Below, in pieces: positions 8,645-17,089 of a stretch of DNA of 41,141 nt (position 1 is the stretch's first letter; the number at the start of each line of letters is the position of its first letter). A program made the translations under genes and the position numbers. Origin of the DNA: Pseudomonadota bacterium. GTDB lineage: Bacteria > Pseudomonadota > Gammaproteobacteria > Burkholderiales > Burkholderiaceae_C. Location of the stretch: the NCBI GenBank assembly GCA_029780695.1, contig JAKOYD010000018.1, forward strand, positions 1 through 41,141, written 5' to 3'. The notes under the pieces are model-generated. The model had not been told where the DNA came from and made no database searches. It saw only the letters and a list, made by a program, of their open reading frames with translations.

Positions 8645-9451
8645 ATGTACCGCCGCTCGCTCATCACCTTCATTGACATCCTCGGCTTCAAACATCTCAT
8701 CCAGACCAGCACCGACGCGCAGATCACCGAGAAGCTCGCCACGCTCAGGCGGTTTTCGGCGACGGAAGACGACGAGGACGGTGAAGGGTTTGAGCCCAAG
8801 GTCATCCAGTTCTCGGATTCCATCATCCGGATCCGGCCACTGGAAGGCGCGTCGAACAAGTCCTTCCCGTATGGGCTGGTCTTCCATGAACTGCACGACC
8901 TGGTGCTGCTGCAAGGGGAACTGATCAAGCATGGCATCTGCCTGCGCGGCGGCATCGCCCTTGGCGATGTGCACTTCGATGCCCAGACGGTCTTTGGCCC
9001 CGGCTTCGTCCGGGCCTACGAGCTCGAATCGGGCTTCGCCAACTTTCCGCGGATCGTCGTCGACCCCGAAGTCCTCAACGACCTCATGACGGACGAGCGG
9101 CTTCGCGCCCAGCACCATGGCGTGGCCGACGAAGTCGACGCGATCCGCAAGCTCGTTCGCAAGGATGCCGACGGAATCTTCTTCGTCGACTACCTGCATG
9201 CGTTCCTCACAGAACTCGACGAGCCCGAGTCCCAGCCCGACGTCCTGCGCGACCACAAGCAACTGATCCTCAATGGAATGGGCAACGCCCGTGGATTGAA
9301 CACGGTGCCCGCGAAGTACCTGTGGCTGGCCAACTACCACAATGGCCTGGTCCGCAGCCTGTCCAGGAAGTGGTACCAGCACTATGACCTGACCCTCGCC
9401 GATCTGGAGATCAGCTCGAAAGAGATGCCCATCAACTTCGAATGGCCGTGA
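8645..9451 (+). CDS. Class III nucleotidyl cyclase-like protein
   Basis: A 268-residue soluble protein. Motifs in order match the class III cyclase core: FIDILGFKHL at residues 9-18 (first metal Asp), VIQFSDSIIRI near 58 (second metal Asp), then LRGGIALGDVHF and FGPGFVRAYELE near 100-126, equal to the R-GI-G and GP-v--A--lE signatures. The second half has no domain I know. Related proteins are usually annotated as hypothetical. It could make a cyclic nucleotide, like the PycC cyclases of Pycsar, or be a degenerate cyclase fold. No obvious effector partner is next to it; the following operon is a toxin-antitoxin system about 200 bases away. The fold is fairly sure, the activity is not. Confidence 0.75.
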   Translation: MYRRSLITFIDILGFKHLIQTSTDAQITEKLATLRRFSATEDDEDGEGFEPKVIQFSDSIIRIRPLEGASNKSFPYGLVFHELHDLVLLQGELIKHGICLRGGIALGDVHFDAQTVFGPGFVRAYELESGFANFPRIVVDPEVLNDLMTDERLRAQHHGVADEVDAIRKLVRKDADGIFFVDYLHAFLTELDEPESQPDVLRDHKQLILNGMGNARGLNTVPAKYLWLANYHNGLVRSLSRKWYQHYDLTLADLEISSKEMPINFEWP

Positions 9452-9579
9452 ACCAGGCCGTGACCGCCCATGCTGCGCGAGGTTGGTCGCACCGGAAGCA
9501 TGGCTGCGAAGCATTCGCGGACCCTCCGATGGCCGCGATCTACCGGAAACGCTCCTGCAGCGATGCCATCAGATCAAAG

Positions 9580-9617
9580 TTGTCATAGTTGACAAAAGCG
9601 ACAATAAAGCCCATGAT
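9580..9617 (+). promoter_or_regulatory. Promoter-operator of the Xre/RES operon
   Basis: TTGACA (9589-9594) and CATGAT (9612-9617) are 17 bp apart, 32 bases before the antitoxin ATG. The inverted repeat TTGTCA-TAGT-TGACAA (9580-9595) covers the -35 box. An operator here fits autorepression by the antitoxin, the normal control of this class. Confidence 0.65.
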
Positions 9618-9649
9618 GCGGGTTCGCTTGGTCCGACGGGAGATGCCAT

Positions 9650-10288
9650 ATGCCCAAGACTCTGAGTTTCATGGGGTTTGAGCTGCCCAAGGTGAGCCCC
9701 ACCGAACTGCACCGCTTCGAGCCGGCCGCGCGGATCAAGGATCCGGTCAAATTCGCAGCCGAGCTGGATGCGCTCATCCAGGAAAAGATGGCCGCCGCCG
9801 AACAAGCTGCGGCCGGCCCTGCGGATGTTCGCGACCAGCTGGCCGACAAGGCCCGAGCGCTCCGGGCCGAAACACGCTGGACCCCCTCGGCGACCGACCT
9901 TCAACGCGGCCGCAGTGCGATGCTGCGCGTTTTCGAGGCGCCGCAGAACCTTCCACTGACCCAGTTCGCGCGGCTGGCGCACAAGTCGCGCCAGCAGATC
10001 TACAAGGATCTGTCGGCACACCCCCGGCGCCTGCTGGCGCTGAGTGTGGGGCCCCGCAAGCAGCGCCTGCCCGAATGGCAGCTGGATCCGGTGCGCCTGA
10101 ACCTGACCCGGCAGGTGCTCAAGCTCGCCGAGGATCTGGATCCGTGGACACTTTTCCGTGCACTGTCCGATCCCCTCGATGCCTTGGATGGCCGCTCGCC
10201 AGTGGATGCGGTGACAGCGGGCAATCTGGATGAGATCGTCGCCAAGGTGCGCAGCGCGCTGGGCCTGCACGAACGGGCCCGCGCTTGA
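9650..10288 (+). CDS. Xre/MbcA/ParS-type antitoxin of a RES toxin
   Basis: A 212-residue protein directly before a RES-domain toxin. The middle has a helix-turn-helix (LTQFARLAHKSRQQIYKDLS, about residues 104-123). The C-terminal part, about 160-207, ends in DPWTLFRALSDPLDALDGRSPVDA...LG, which fits the DUF2384 toxin-binding region. It is longer than most antitoxins of this class by an N-terminal helical extension (about 90 residues). The ATG follows GGGAGATGCCAT. Its stop overlaps the toxin start (TTGA), so synthesis is coupled. It should neutralise the toxin and repress the dyad at 9580-9595. Confidence 0.85.
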   Translation: MPKTLSFMGFELPKVSPTELHRFEPAARIKDPVKFAAELDALIQEKMAAAEQAAAGPADVRDQLADKARALRAETRWTPSATDLQRGRSAMLRVFEAPQNLPLTQFARLAHKSRQQIYKDLSAHPRRLLALSVGPRKQRLPEWQLDPVRLNLTRQVLKLAEDLDPWTLFRALSDPLDALDGRSPVDAVTAGNLDEIVAKVRSALGLHERARA

Positions 10289-10926
10289 CTTCTGTACCGC
10301 CACTGCAGTCCATCGCAGCCGGCGAACTGCTGCAGCATGTGAGTAGGACGGCGTACCGAGGCTCCGGTCTCTTCTTCGGTCAGGACGGCACCAACCGGTA
10401 CGACTCGCCTGCGAAGGCCTATGGCGTCCTCTATCTGGCGTTCGACCTGCCCACGGCTCTGATGGAGTCCGTCTTTCACAAGCACCGATGGCACCTGCAG
10501 CACAAGCGCACCATTGCACTCCCCGAAGTCGAGAGCCGGATGGTGCGCGCCGTGGGCGTGCTGCAGGCGCTTCAACTCGCCGACATCACGGCGCCCGGTG
10601 TGATGTCCACCCAGTTCGGCCTGAACCTGAGCCAGTTGGCGAGCCGGCGCTACAGCCATACGCAGCGCATCTCCAAGAACGTCCACGACCTGCTGGACGC
10701 GGGCGGGCAAGCCCAATTCGACGGGCTGCTCTACCCGTCGCGCAACAACTACCCCGCCAAGTGCATCGCCTTGTTTGAGCATGCCCGGCACAAGGTGTGG
10801 GTCGCGGACGACGTCGACCTGGCGGACCATCGCGACTGGCCCGACTTCGTGTCCCGCAACCGGATCGGCATCGTGAAGCCGCGTGCAACGCGCCGCCCGC
10901 CGCCCACGGGGCGAAGCGGCCCCTAA
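10285..10926 (+). CDS. RES-domain toxin (NAD+-degrading)
   Basis: 213 residues from a TTG start that overlaps the antitoxin stop. RES signatures are seen: RTAYRG (21-26), NRYDSP (37-42), GVLYLAF (47-53), the acidic ESVFH at 61-65, and FDGLLYPSRNNYPAKCIALFE near the end. In this fold R38, Y50 and E61 correspond to the residues that bind and split NAD+. Known RES toxins deplete NAD+ and stop growth when not held by the Xre antitoxin. All key residues appear intact. It is followed after 14 bases by a metallopeptidase gene, which is not a usual part of RES loci. Confidence 0.88.
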   Translation: MTSVPPLQSIAAGELLQHVSRTAYRGSGLFFGQDGTNRYDSPAKAYGVLYLAFDLPTALMESVFHKHRWHLQHKRTIALPEVESRMVRAVGVLQALQLADITAPGVMSTQFGLNLSQLASRRYSHTQRISKNVHDLLDAGGQAQFDGLLYPSRNNYPAKCIALFEHARHKVWVADDVDLADHRDWPDFVSRNRIGIVKPRATRRPPPTGRSGP

Positions 10927-10940
10927 GCCCCCCCGGCACC

Positions 10941-11993
10941 ATGCACACCGACTTTCGGGGCGTTGCCCAGGGCCTGATCGAGGCGCACTGGCCCGAGGAA
11001 GCCGAGCGACTCGGGGAGCCTGCGGCTTGGCTGCGCCGTGCAGAGCAGGACACTGCGCGGCTTGCCATGGCGCTTGCGGGTTTCGTCGAATCCGGGGGCT
11101 TGGTCGAGCACACGCGGTTTCTCGGGCACGTCGTCGTGCTCCCTTTGCGCGGCCCGGTGGCCGTCGCCGCGCCTTTGGGCGACCGGGAGTACATCGTGAT
11201 GGGGCAGCAGTTTCTCGAAGTGCTGCGCTTTCGCCACCAGCTGACTGCCGGCTTTCGCATGGCCGAGTACCTGGTCCGAAGTGCAGCACCGCTGCCCGAC
11301 GGCCTGGAGCAATCCCGAGCGCTGGCGTACTGGGCCGGCCAGGAATGGATCCACGATTGGTTCCGCACAAGCGATCCGATTCCAGACCTCGCCCGCCATG
11401 TGCGCTCACCGCTGGCGCTCGGCCTCGAGTCGGACTGTCTCATGCAGGCGCTGCTGTTCCTGGTCCTGCACGAATGCGGACACTTCGCTCTGGGCCACGT
11501 CACCCATGGACCCAACGACCACGGCATCGCCTCCTTCGAGCAACTCTCCTGTGACCCCCTGACGCCACCGAAGCGCCAGGAACTCGCGGCCGACGCATGG
11601 GCGGCGCGCGCGCTGCATTGGCCCAATCCGACGTGGCAGAGCACGGCCATCTTTCGGCTGTTTCTGCTGTTCGGGATCGCCCAGGCGGCACTGCAGATCC
11701 ACCCGCCTGAGCATCCCTACGTGCATGACCGCTGCGCCCATCTGCTCGAAGTGCTGCGGCTGGCGGGCGTCGGTGTCGACGAACAGGTCAAGCAGATGCC
11801 GGTGTTCGCGGCGCAAGAGTACGTCCTTCGCGCTCGACGGACGGAGCGCATACCCAAGCCCGCAGCGACCGAGGGTCTCGCCGTGCTCGTTGGATTTCTG
11901 GAGCAGATCAGCAGGCACTTCGAGGTGGCCGGCGGTGACGGCGCGATGATGCGGTGGATGCACAACGAAGGCGCGCCTACGAGGCCTTGGTAG
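10941..11993 (+). CDS. HEXXH zinc metallopeptidase-like protein, third gene of the RES operon
   Basis: A 350-residue soluble protein. HECGH at 177-181 in a helix (FLVLHECGHFALGHV), followed by QELAADAWAARAL with E214, gives the HEXXH...E zinc site of gluzincin-type peptidases, as in the Lit phage-exclusion (U49) and M48-like families. The flanks do not match a family that I can name. No signal peptide or membrane helix, so it is probably cytoplasmic. The ATG lies only 14 bases after the toxin stop on the same strand, so it is probably cotranscribed. It could cut the antitoxin or a host target, or be a separate defence protein. The zinc site is clear, the substrate unknown. Confidence 0.75.
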   Translation: MHTDFRGVAQGLIEAHWPEEAERLGEPAAWLRRAEQDTARLAMALAGFVESGGLVEHTRFLGHVVVLPLRGPVAVAAPLGDREYIVMGQQFLEVLRFRHQLTAGFRMAEYLVRSAAPLPDGLEQSRALAYWAGQEWIHDWFRTSDPIPDLARHVRSPLALGLESDCLMQALLFLVLHECGHFALGHVTHGPNDHGIASFEQLSCDPLTPPKRQELAADAWAARALHWPNPTWQSTAIFRLFLLFGIAQAALQIHPPEHPYVHDRCAHLLEVLRLAGVGVDEQVKQMPVFAAQEYVLRARRTERIPKPAATEGLAVLVGFLEQISRHFEVAGGDGAMMRWMHNEGAPTRPW

Positions 11994-12161
11994 ACCTGCA
12001 TGCCGCACGCCGCGATGGCGTCGCGCCTTCCTGGCCGGCCGGAAATCTGGTGGCATCTACACGCCTGCGCACCGTTGACAGCGCGCGCTTTCCGTTGACA
12101 CTCCCAAGGCCCACCTCAACCTGGCTGCTGCGGCTACCCTGCAACCGTCGCTGGCGGCAGC

Positions 12162-13724
12162 CTACGATGCAGCACCGGCTGAGCCCGCGGCGCACGAGTC
12201 GGCTTCGCGCGCGCTCGCGCGCCGCAGCACCGCCCAGCTAGCCGCTGCCGTGAGCCAGGCCGCAATGCCACCGTACAGCATGACCACGCCGAAGCCCTGC
12301 GTGACGGAGGCCTGCAAAGCGACGCCCGCCGCATCTGCTCCTGCCAGGGCGCTCAACTGCTGCTGCACGCCGGCCAGATTGCCCCCCGCCAACTGCTCGG
12401 CCATCGATCGCAGCTGCGCGGACGGCACGCCCTGCCCCAGTGCCGTGGGCAACGCGGACGCGATGCCCACGACAAGCACCCCGCCCATCGCGGCGATGTT
12501 GAGCGCCAGCGTGATCAGCCGCGCGCTCGCATCCATGCCCGAGGCCATGCCGGCGCGCTGGGCCGGCACGGCCGAGGTCGTCATGTTGGTGGCGGGCGTG
12601 GTCGTCAGGCCCAGCCCGATGCCAGCCAGCAGCGCGCCAGGCAGCACGGTCCAACCACCCCATTCGGAGAAGCCGCTGCCCACCTGCATGAGCATGAAGC
12701 CCAGGCCGATCGTGAACAGGCCGGACGGGATCACGATGCGCGCCTGGTAGCGCAACAGCAGCCACTGCGCGATGGGAGGCATGACCAGGAAGGGCACGGT
12801 GTAGACCAGCAGTGCCAGTCCTGTGCGGCTGATGTCCCATCCCATGCCGGCCGTGAAGTACAGCGGCAGGTAAACCATGAACGGCCAGTAGCTGCAGTTC
12901 ATGCCGACGCAGCCGATGATCGCGCCCGAGAAGTCGCGGATGCGGAACACCGAGAAGTCGAACATCGGGCGTGGATGCAGGCGCTCGGCCACCACGAAGC
13001 CCACCAGGCCCAGCAGTGTGGCTGCCAGCAGGCCCAGCGCGGCCGGACTGGTCCAACCGAAGCTGCTGCCCTGCGTGATGAGCCAGCTCAACCCCAGCAC
13101 CGCCACCGTGAGCGTCGCGATGCCTGCCCAGTCCAGCCGCTGGTCCTGGGCCTGCGGGTCGCGCGACTCCACCACGCCGGCACGGATCAGCGCCAGCGCG
13201 ATGAGCGACAGAGGAACGTGCACGAGGAACACCCATTGCCAACTGGTCAGTGCGATGATCGCGCCGCCCACCACCGGCCCGAAGCCCAGGCCAATGCCTG
13301 AGACCACGCCCCAGGCGGCGAAGGCCCTGGCCCGCGCCCTGCCCTCGGGAAACTGGTGCGACAGGATGGCGATGGAGCAGATGAACATCGCGCCGGCGGC
13401 CAGGCCCTGCGCGAAGCGCGCGCCGATCAGCGCCGGCATGCTCGGCGCCAGTCCGCACAGCAGCGAGGCGATGCCGAAGGCGAGAACGCTGACGGAGAAC
13501 ACGCGCCGCCGCCCGTAGCGGTCGGCCAGCGTGCCGGTGGCCATCAGCACCGTGGTGCAGGCGATGGTGTAGGCGTTCATGGTCCATTGCAGGTCCTGGA
13601 AGTCGGCGCGCAGTTGTGCCTCCAGCACCGGCAGGATGATGGGCACACTGGAGATCTCCAGGCCGAACAGCAGTGCGGCAAGGCAGATGGCGGACAGCGC
13701 GAGGGCAGGATGGCGGGTTGACAT
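12162..13724 (-). CDS. DHA2-family (EmrB/QacA-type) MFS efflux transporter
   Basis: A 520-residue membrane protein with 14 hydrophobic segments. It has the family motif A GTLADRYGRRRVF (residues 66-78), RFAQGLAAGAMF, and motif C-like GIGLGFGPVVGGAI near 147-160, which marks proton antiporters. The long C-terminal loop LPTALGQGVPSAQLRSMAEQ and last helix match DHA2 members. Such pumps export drugs or other toxic small molecules across the inner membrane. The start ATG at 13724 is chosen because the homologous part begins there; the open frame runs 56 codons further. A flavodoxin-fold oxidoreductase gene lies 136 bases upstream on the same strand and may be cotranscribed. Confidence 0.93.
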   Translation of the reverse strand: MSTRHPALALSAICLAALLFGLEISSVPIILPVLEAQLRADFQDLQWTMNAYTIACTTVLMATGTLADRYGRRRVFSVSVLAFGIASLLCGLAPSMPALIGARFAQGLAAGAMFICSIAILSHQFPEGRARARAFAAWGVVSGIGLGFGPVVGGAIIALTSWQWVFLVHVPLSLIALALIRAGVVESRDPQAQDQRLDWAGIATLTVAVLGLSWLITQGSSFGWTSPAALGLLAATLLGLVGFVVAERLHPRPMFDFSVFRIRDFSGAIIGCVGMNCSYWPFMVYLPLYFTAGMGWDISRTGLALLVYTVPFLVMPPIAQWLLLRYQARIVIPSGLFTIGLGFMLMQVGSGFSEWGGWTVLPGALLAGIGLGLTTTPATNMTTSAVPAQRAGMASGMDASARLITLALNIAAMGGVLVVGIASALPTALGQGVPSAQLRSMAEQLAGGNLAGVQQQLSALAGADAAGVALQASVTQGFGVVMLYGGIAAWLTAAASWAVLRRASAREADSCAAGSAGAAS

Positions 13725-13860
13725 GGACGGGGAACGAATGCGCGAGCGGGCAATGGGAGCGACGATGGGCGTTCTCAGGACCATCGAATCATGACGCATG
13801 TCCCATCGAACGCCGATCGGGCACCTTGGACGCCGTCTGGAGAACGGCAAAGAGAATGGC

Positions 13861-14496
13861 TCAGAGAGAGGACCCAGCGTTCGGTGGGGCATCCGCAGAC
13901 CGGTTGGCCCGCACGGCGTCCTCTGTCAGGGAGGCCACCTCGTTGAGCCACAGTTCCCGTTGGTCCGCAGAGCTGCTGCTCATCGGCCCGTACATGCGGC
14001 GCACGACATGGTCCACGCCACACAGGGAGAAAACACTCCTTCTCCAAAGCGTGTCGAGCGGGTCGCCGAACACCTCTCGCTCCCGCTCGAGTGGCGTGTT
14101 CGACGTATTAAAGACGAACGCACACTTGGCCTTGAGCAGCCCGATGGGAACCCCGTCAAAGCCCGCGCCGTCCGGATACCCATAGGCCGTGCCGAGCCGA
14201 AGCACACGATCCACCCACCCCTTGAGGATCGCTGGCGGTTGGCTCCACCAATTGGGATGGAAGATGAAGATCAGATCGGCGCGGCGGACATCTCGGCAGT
14301 GTGACTCGACAAGTGGGTCGGGCGACGTGGTGTTCCCGGCCTCTCCAGTGGGCTGTACCGGATTGAAGGCTTCCTCGTACAGATCGTGTCGGGCAATGCC
14401 AATTCCCTGGCGCATAAGGGTGGTCGAGACAACCTCCGCCATGGCGTGGCTGAAGCTGGTTGTTCCTGGATTCGCGATGATGATGAGAGCGTACAT
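13861..14496 (-). CDS. Flavodoxin-fold NAD(P)H oxidoreductase (NQO1/KefF-like)
   Basis: A 211-residue cytoplasmic protein of the Flavodoxin_2 group. The N-terminus YALIIIANPGTTSFSHAMAE is the phosphate-binding loop for FMN/FAD. RADLIFIFHPNWWSQPPAILKGWVDRVL is the hallmark strand and W-S-P-A loop of quinone reductases. FNTSNTPLEREREVFGDPL near 135-155 fits the second cofactor loop. Members reduce quinones or related electrophiles with NAD(P)H. It is upstream of the efflux pump on the same strand, which suggests a detoxification pair. The C-terminal 25 residues are not conserved in feel. Confidence 0.9.
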   Translation of the reverse strand: MYALIIIANPGTTSFSHAMAEVVSTTLMRQGIGIARHDLYEEAFNPVQPTGEAGNTTSPDPLVESHCRDVRRADLIFIFHPNWWSQPPAILKGWVDRVLRLGTAYGYPDGAGFDGVPIGLLKAKCAFVFNTSNTPLEREREVFGDPLDTLWRRSVFSLCGVDHVVRRMYGPMSSSSADQRELWLNEVASLTEDAVRANRSADAPPNAGSSL

Positions 14497-14738
14497 AGGG
14501 CGTGTAGATCTGAGGTGTGTTCATGGCCGCAAACCCTGGATCAGACCGGGTCGATTGCGGGCATTGCATTCGCCAGTCTATCGACGCCGGTTCAGTTCGA
14601 GTTCGGCCCGAGCCGGCCTGAGTCGGACCAGTACCGGCGTCCTGATGCGCCATCGCGCGGTGATGTTGCCGCCCGAATCGCGGCATCGCACCAACGGCGG
14701 GGACAATACTGGCCATCGCCCTGCCGTCCTACGCCGCC

Positions 14739-15053
14739 ATGCCCGTCCACTTCTCCACGCTTCAACTCTTCGATTCCGCACAGGGCAGTCTCGTCGAGAT
14801 CGAGCTGGCTCACCCGGACATGCCGCCAGGCGAACGCCGTTGGCTCTGGATCGAGCCCAACTGGGTAACGCTTCTGCACGCTGTCAATGAAGGCACGCCC
14901 ACGTTGCGCGTGTTCGACGGTGCCGTGCTGGCGCTCGAAGGACAACGGGGAGAGCTGCGCTGGCACAACGGACGGCGAAACGAAATCTCGGCCGAGCCCA
15001 TTGCGTCACTGCGCCCTGAGTTCCGGCGGCTGGTTCACCAGCACCTGAACTGA
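14739..15053 (+). CDS. Hypothetical 104-aa protein
   Basis: The protein begins MPVHFSTLQLFDSAQGSLVE-IELAH and has alternating short strands (RWLWIEPNWVTLLHAV, TLRVFDGAVLALEGQRGELRW) ahead of a final helix, which suggests a small beta-rich fold. I do not recognise a family. There is no strong ribosome site. The composition of the protein and lack of stops on a normal codon bias support coding. It precedes the CoiA-like gene by 160 bases on the same strand. Confidence 0.55.
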   Translation: MPVHFSTLQLFDSAQGSLVEIELAHPDMPPGERRWLWIEPNWVTLLHAVNEGTPTLRVFDGAVLALEGQRGELRWHNGRRNEISAEPIASLRPEFRRLVHQHLN

Positions 15054-15215
15054 CGGCTCCCCCAGGCTGCTGGTCGCGCGGATCACGGTACCCGGTAGAG
15101 CGCCGGCGCATGTGTGAGCTTTCAGCAACGCGGTGCCTCGTTCAAAGGCAAGGAGCCAGGCTGTGCACAATGAAAAAGCCCTGATCCACGCGCCCCACCA
15201 ACGAAGCTCACCCAC

Positions 15216-15914
15216 ATGACGCAATCCGCCTGGACTCGCTCTGGCGCTCCTGTAGACGCCAGCACCTTCACGCTCATCCAATGGGAAGCCCTGAAGAAGA
15301 CAGCGCAGCTCGGCGACTACGTAATGACATGCTGCAAGGCGCCGGCAGTCCTCAAGACCAGCATCAACGGATTGCCCTTCTTTGCGCATCTGTCCGACGA
15401 ATGTGCAACCGCCCCGGAGACGGTTTGGCATCACGCGGGCAAGGCGGCCGTACTCGCCGGCCTCGCCAGTCTGGGAATCGAGGGAAATGACGAGGTCCCT
15501 GGTCAGTCGCCGACAGGCGAGAAATGGGAGGCTGATGTCCTGTTCAAGGCTTCTGACCGCACCATTGCCATCGAGCTGCAGCGTTCCTACCAGCACCTGC
15601 GCGACTTCACCCGTCGGCAGGAGCGCTACGCCGAGTCCGGCGTCGAGTGCTACTGGCTGGTTCGGAAGGAGACCTTCATCACCCTGGCCAAGGCAACCTC
15701 TCGGCTGCTGCTCAAGCGCGACTACGGAAACGTCTTCCCACCTGGCGGCATCGGCACGGGCATGCTGTCCGAGTTGCCGGTGGCGATGCTGGACACAGAA
15801 AACTCTCAGCGGGTGATGTTCGGCGGCCTCAAAGCGGCAACCGTGCCGGCATGGCTCGCCGGCATCCTGAACAGAAGCTACCAATATCGCGGCGGATCCT
15901 GGAACCTTGACTAG
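15216..15914 (+). CDS. CoiA-like nuclease domain protein
   Basis: A 232-residue protein whose centre fits the competence protein CoiA nuclease (PD-(D/E)xK-type) pattern: FFAHLSDECATAPETVWHHAGK (55-76), then GEKWEADVLFKASDRTIAIE (101-120), with D107 and E120-x-Q122 as the probable metal site, then FTRRQERYAESGVECYWLVR. A short N-terminal zinc-poor region replaces the usual longer CoiA start. True CoiA works in uptake of DNA in Gram-positive bacteria; copies on islands of other bacteria are more likely defence or DNA-processing nucleases. There is no competence gene nearby. The substrate is unknown. Confidence 0.75.
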   Translation: MTQSAWTRSGAPVDASTFTLIQWEALKKTAQLGDYVMTCCKAPAVLKTSINGLPFFAHLSDECATAPETVWHHAGKAAVLAGLASLGIEGNDEVPGQSPTGEKWEADVLFKASDRTIAIELQRSYQHLRDFTRRQERYAESGVECYWLVRKETFITLAKATSRLLLKRDYGNVFPPGGIGTGMLSELPVAMLDTENSQRVMFGGLKAATVPAWLAGILNRSYQYRGGSWNLD

Positions 15915-16003
15915 CCCAGGGTGGCTCGCAGCGCTTCACGTCGATCGGCGAGCGCAATGGCAGAGCACCATTCGGCTTGGAGACCACGCTGGTGGGAGCG
16001 AGG

Positions 16004-16768
16004 TCAGGTGGAACCGCTTCGCGCCAGCGCCAGCAGTTGGGGAGCATCCTTTAGCAGAGGCGGGAGCGACAGCGCCAGCAGCAGGGCCGCCAGCGGCACG
16101 ACGCAAACGAAGCCAACGTGCTTGAAGCCCAACGCTCCCGCTACGCCGCCCAGCACGAACATCCCGACCAGGCCACCGGCCTGCCTCAGGCGGGCGGGAT
16201 TGTGCCGAACATGGCCCTGTGCCTGCGCCTCGAGGCGATTCCAGTACAGCATCTTGCCGAGCTCGATGCCCACGTCGGTGATGTTGCCGGTCATGTGGGT
16301 CGTGCGAATGCTGCCCCCCGAGGTCTTGGACGCGACGGCGTTCTGAAGCCCCATGATGAAGGCCAGCAGCAGCACGGTGATCGGCACCGCGAACGGCGTG
16401 GGCCAAGTCAGCGTGATGGCCCCCATCAGGCCGAAGGGGAACATCAGTGCCGCTTCGAGCATCAGCGGCAAGGCATAGACGCTGTGGAGCCGGTGCTGCT
16501 TGCCCCAGTTCACGAGCATCGCGCAGACCGCCGCGCCCAGAACGAACGCGAGGATGGCCCCCAGGGCATTGAGCCAAAGCGTCGCATTGCCCAACACCAG
16601 CCCGTCCGCCAACTGGGAGGTAAACCCCGTCATGTGCGAGGTGTACATGTGCAGGACGAGGAAGCCGCCAGCATTCACCGCACCGGCATTGAAGGCCAGC
16701 AGCAGCCCCAGCGCCCGGTTGCTGGCGACGAGGCGGCGACGGTGGGTAAGGAGCTTGAGTCTGCGCAT
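16004..16768 (-). CDS. DUF1275 (YoaK-type) membrane protein
   Basis: 254 residues from the ATG at 16768 (a start 19 codons further out is open but lacks family-like sequence). The pattern is typical of DUF1275: GLLLAFNAGAVNAGGFL, YTSHMTGFTSQLADGL, ALPLMLEAALMFPFGL, GLQNAVASKTSGGSIRTTHM-TGNITDVGIELG. Six to seven membrane segments. Function of the family is unknown; a transporter or channel of the inner membrane is often proposed. Transcribed alone, away from the neighbouring genes. Confidence 0.92.
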   Translation of the reverse strand: MRRLKLLTHRRRLVASNRALGLLLAFNAGAVNAGGFLVLHMYTSHMTGFTSQLADGLVLGNATLWLNALGAILAFVLGAAVCAMLVNWGKQHRLHSVYALPLMLEAALMFPFGLMGAITLTWPTPFAVPITVLLLAFIMGLQNAVASKTSGGSIRTTHMTGNITDVGIELGKMLYWNRLEAQAQGHVRHNPARLRQAGGLVGMFVLGGVAGALGFKHVGFVCVVPLAALLLALSLPPLLKDAPQLLALARSGST

Positions 16769-17089
16769 GTAAGGGGGCCGAGTGCGGCCCGGACACTTCG
16801 ACGGCGTGTTGTCGTCGAAGCGCATGCACAGTCACTCAACAGTGAAACATGCGTCGATTATCCGTCCGCTGCCTGAGACCCCAGCTCGATCTCGAACCGA
16901 CATCTGTCTCAAGCCCATCTCTGCAAGCACTCACCACACCTCCAGCCGCGCTGAGATCGGGCTGGTCCTCGATGGACAGCGGGTGAGCAGCACCGGCCCA
17001 ACAAGCGGCGCCGCGAACTGCCGGCCGATCCCAACGCATCACTGCACCCCGAGTTCAACTGGCCCGTTCACCTGCGCCTGAGCGGTCGT

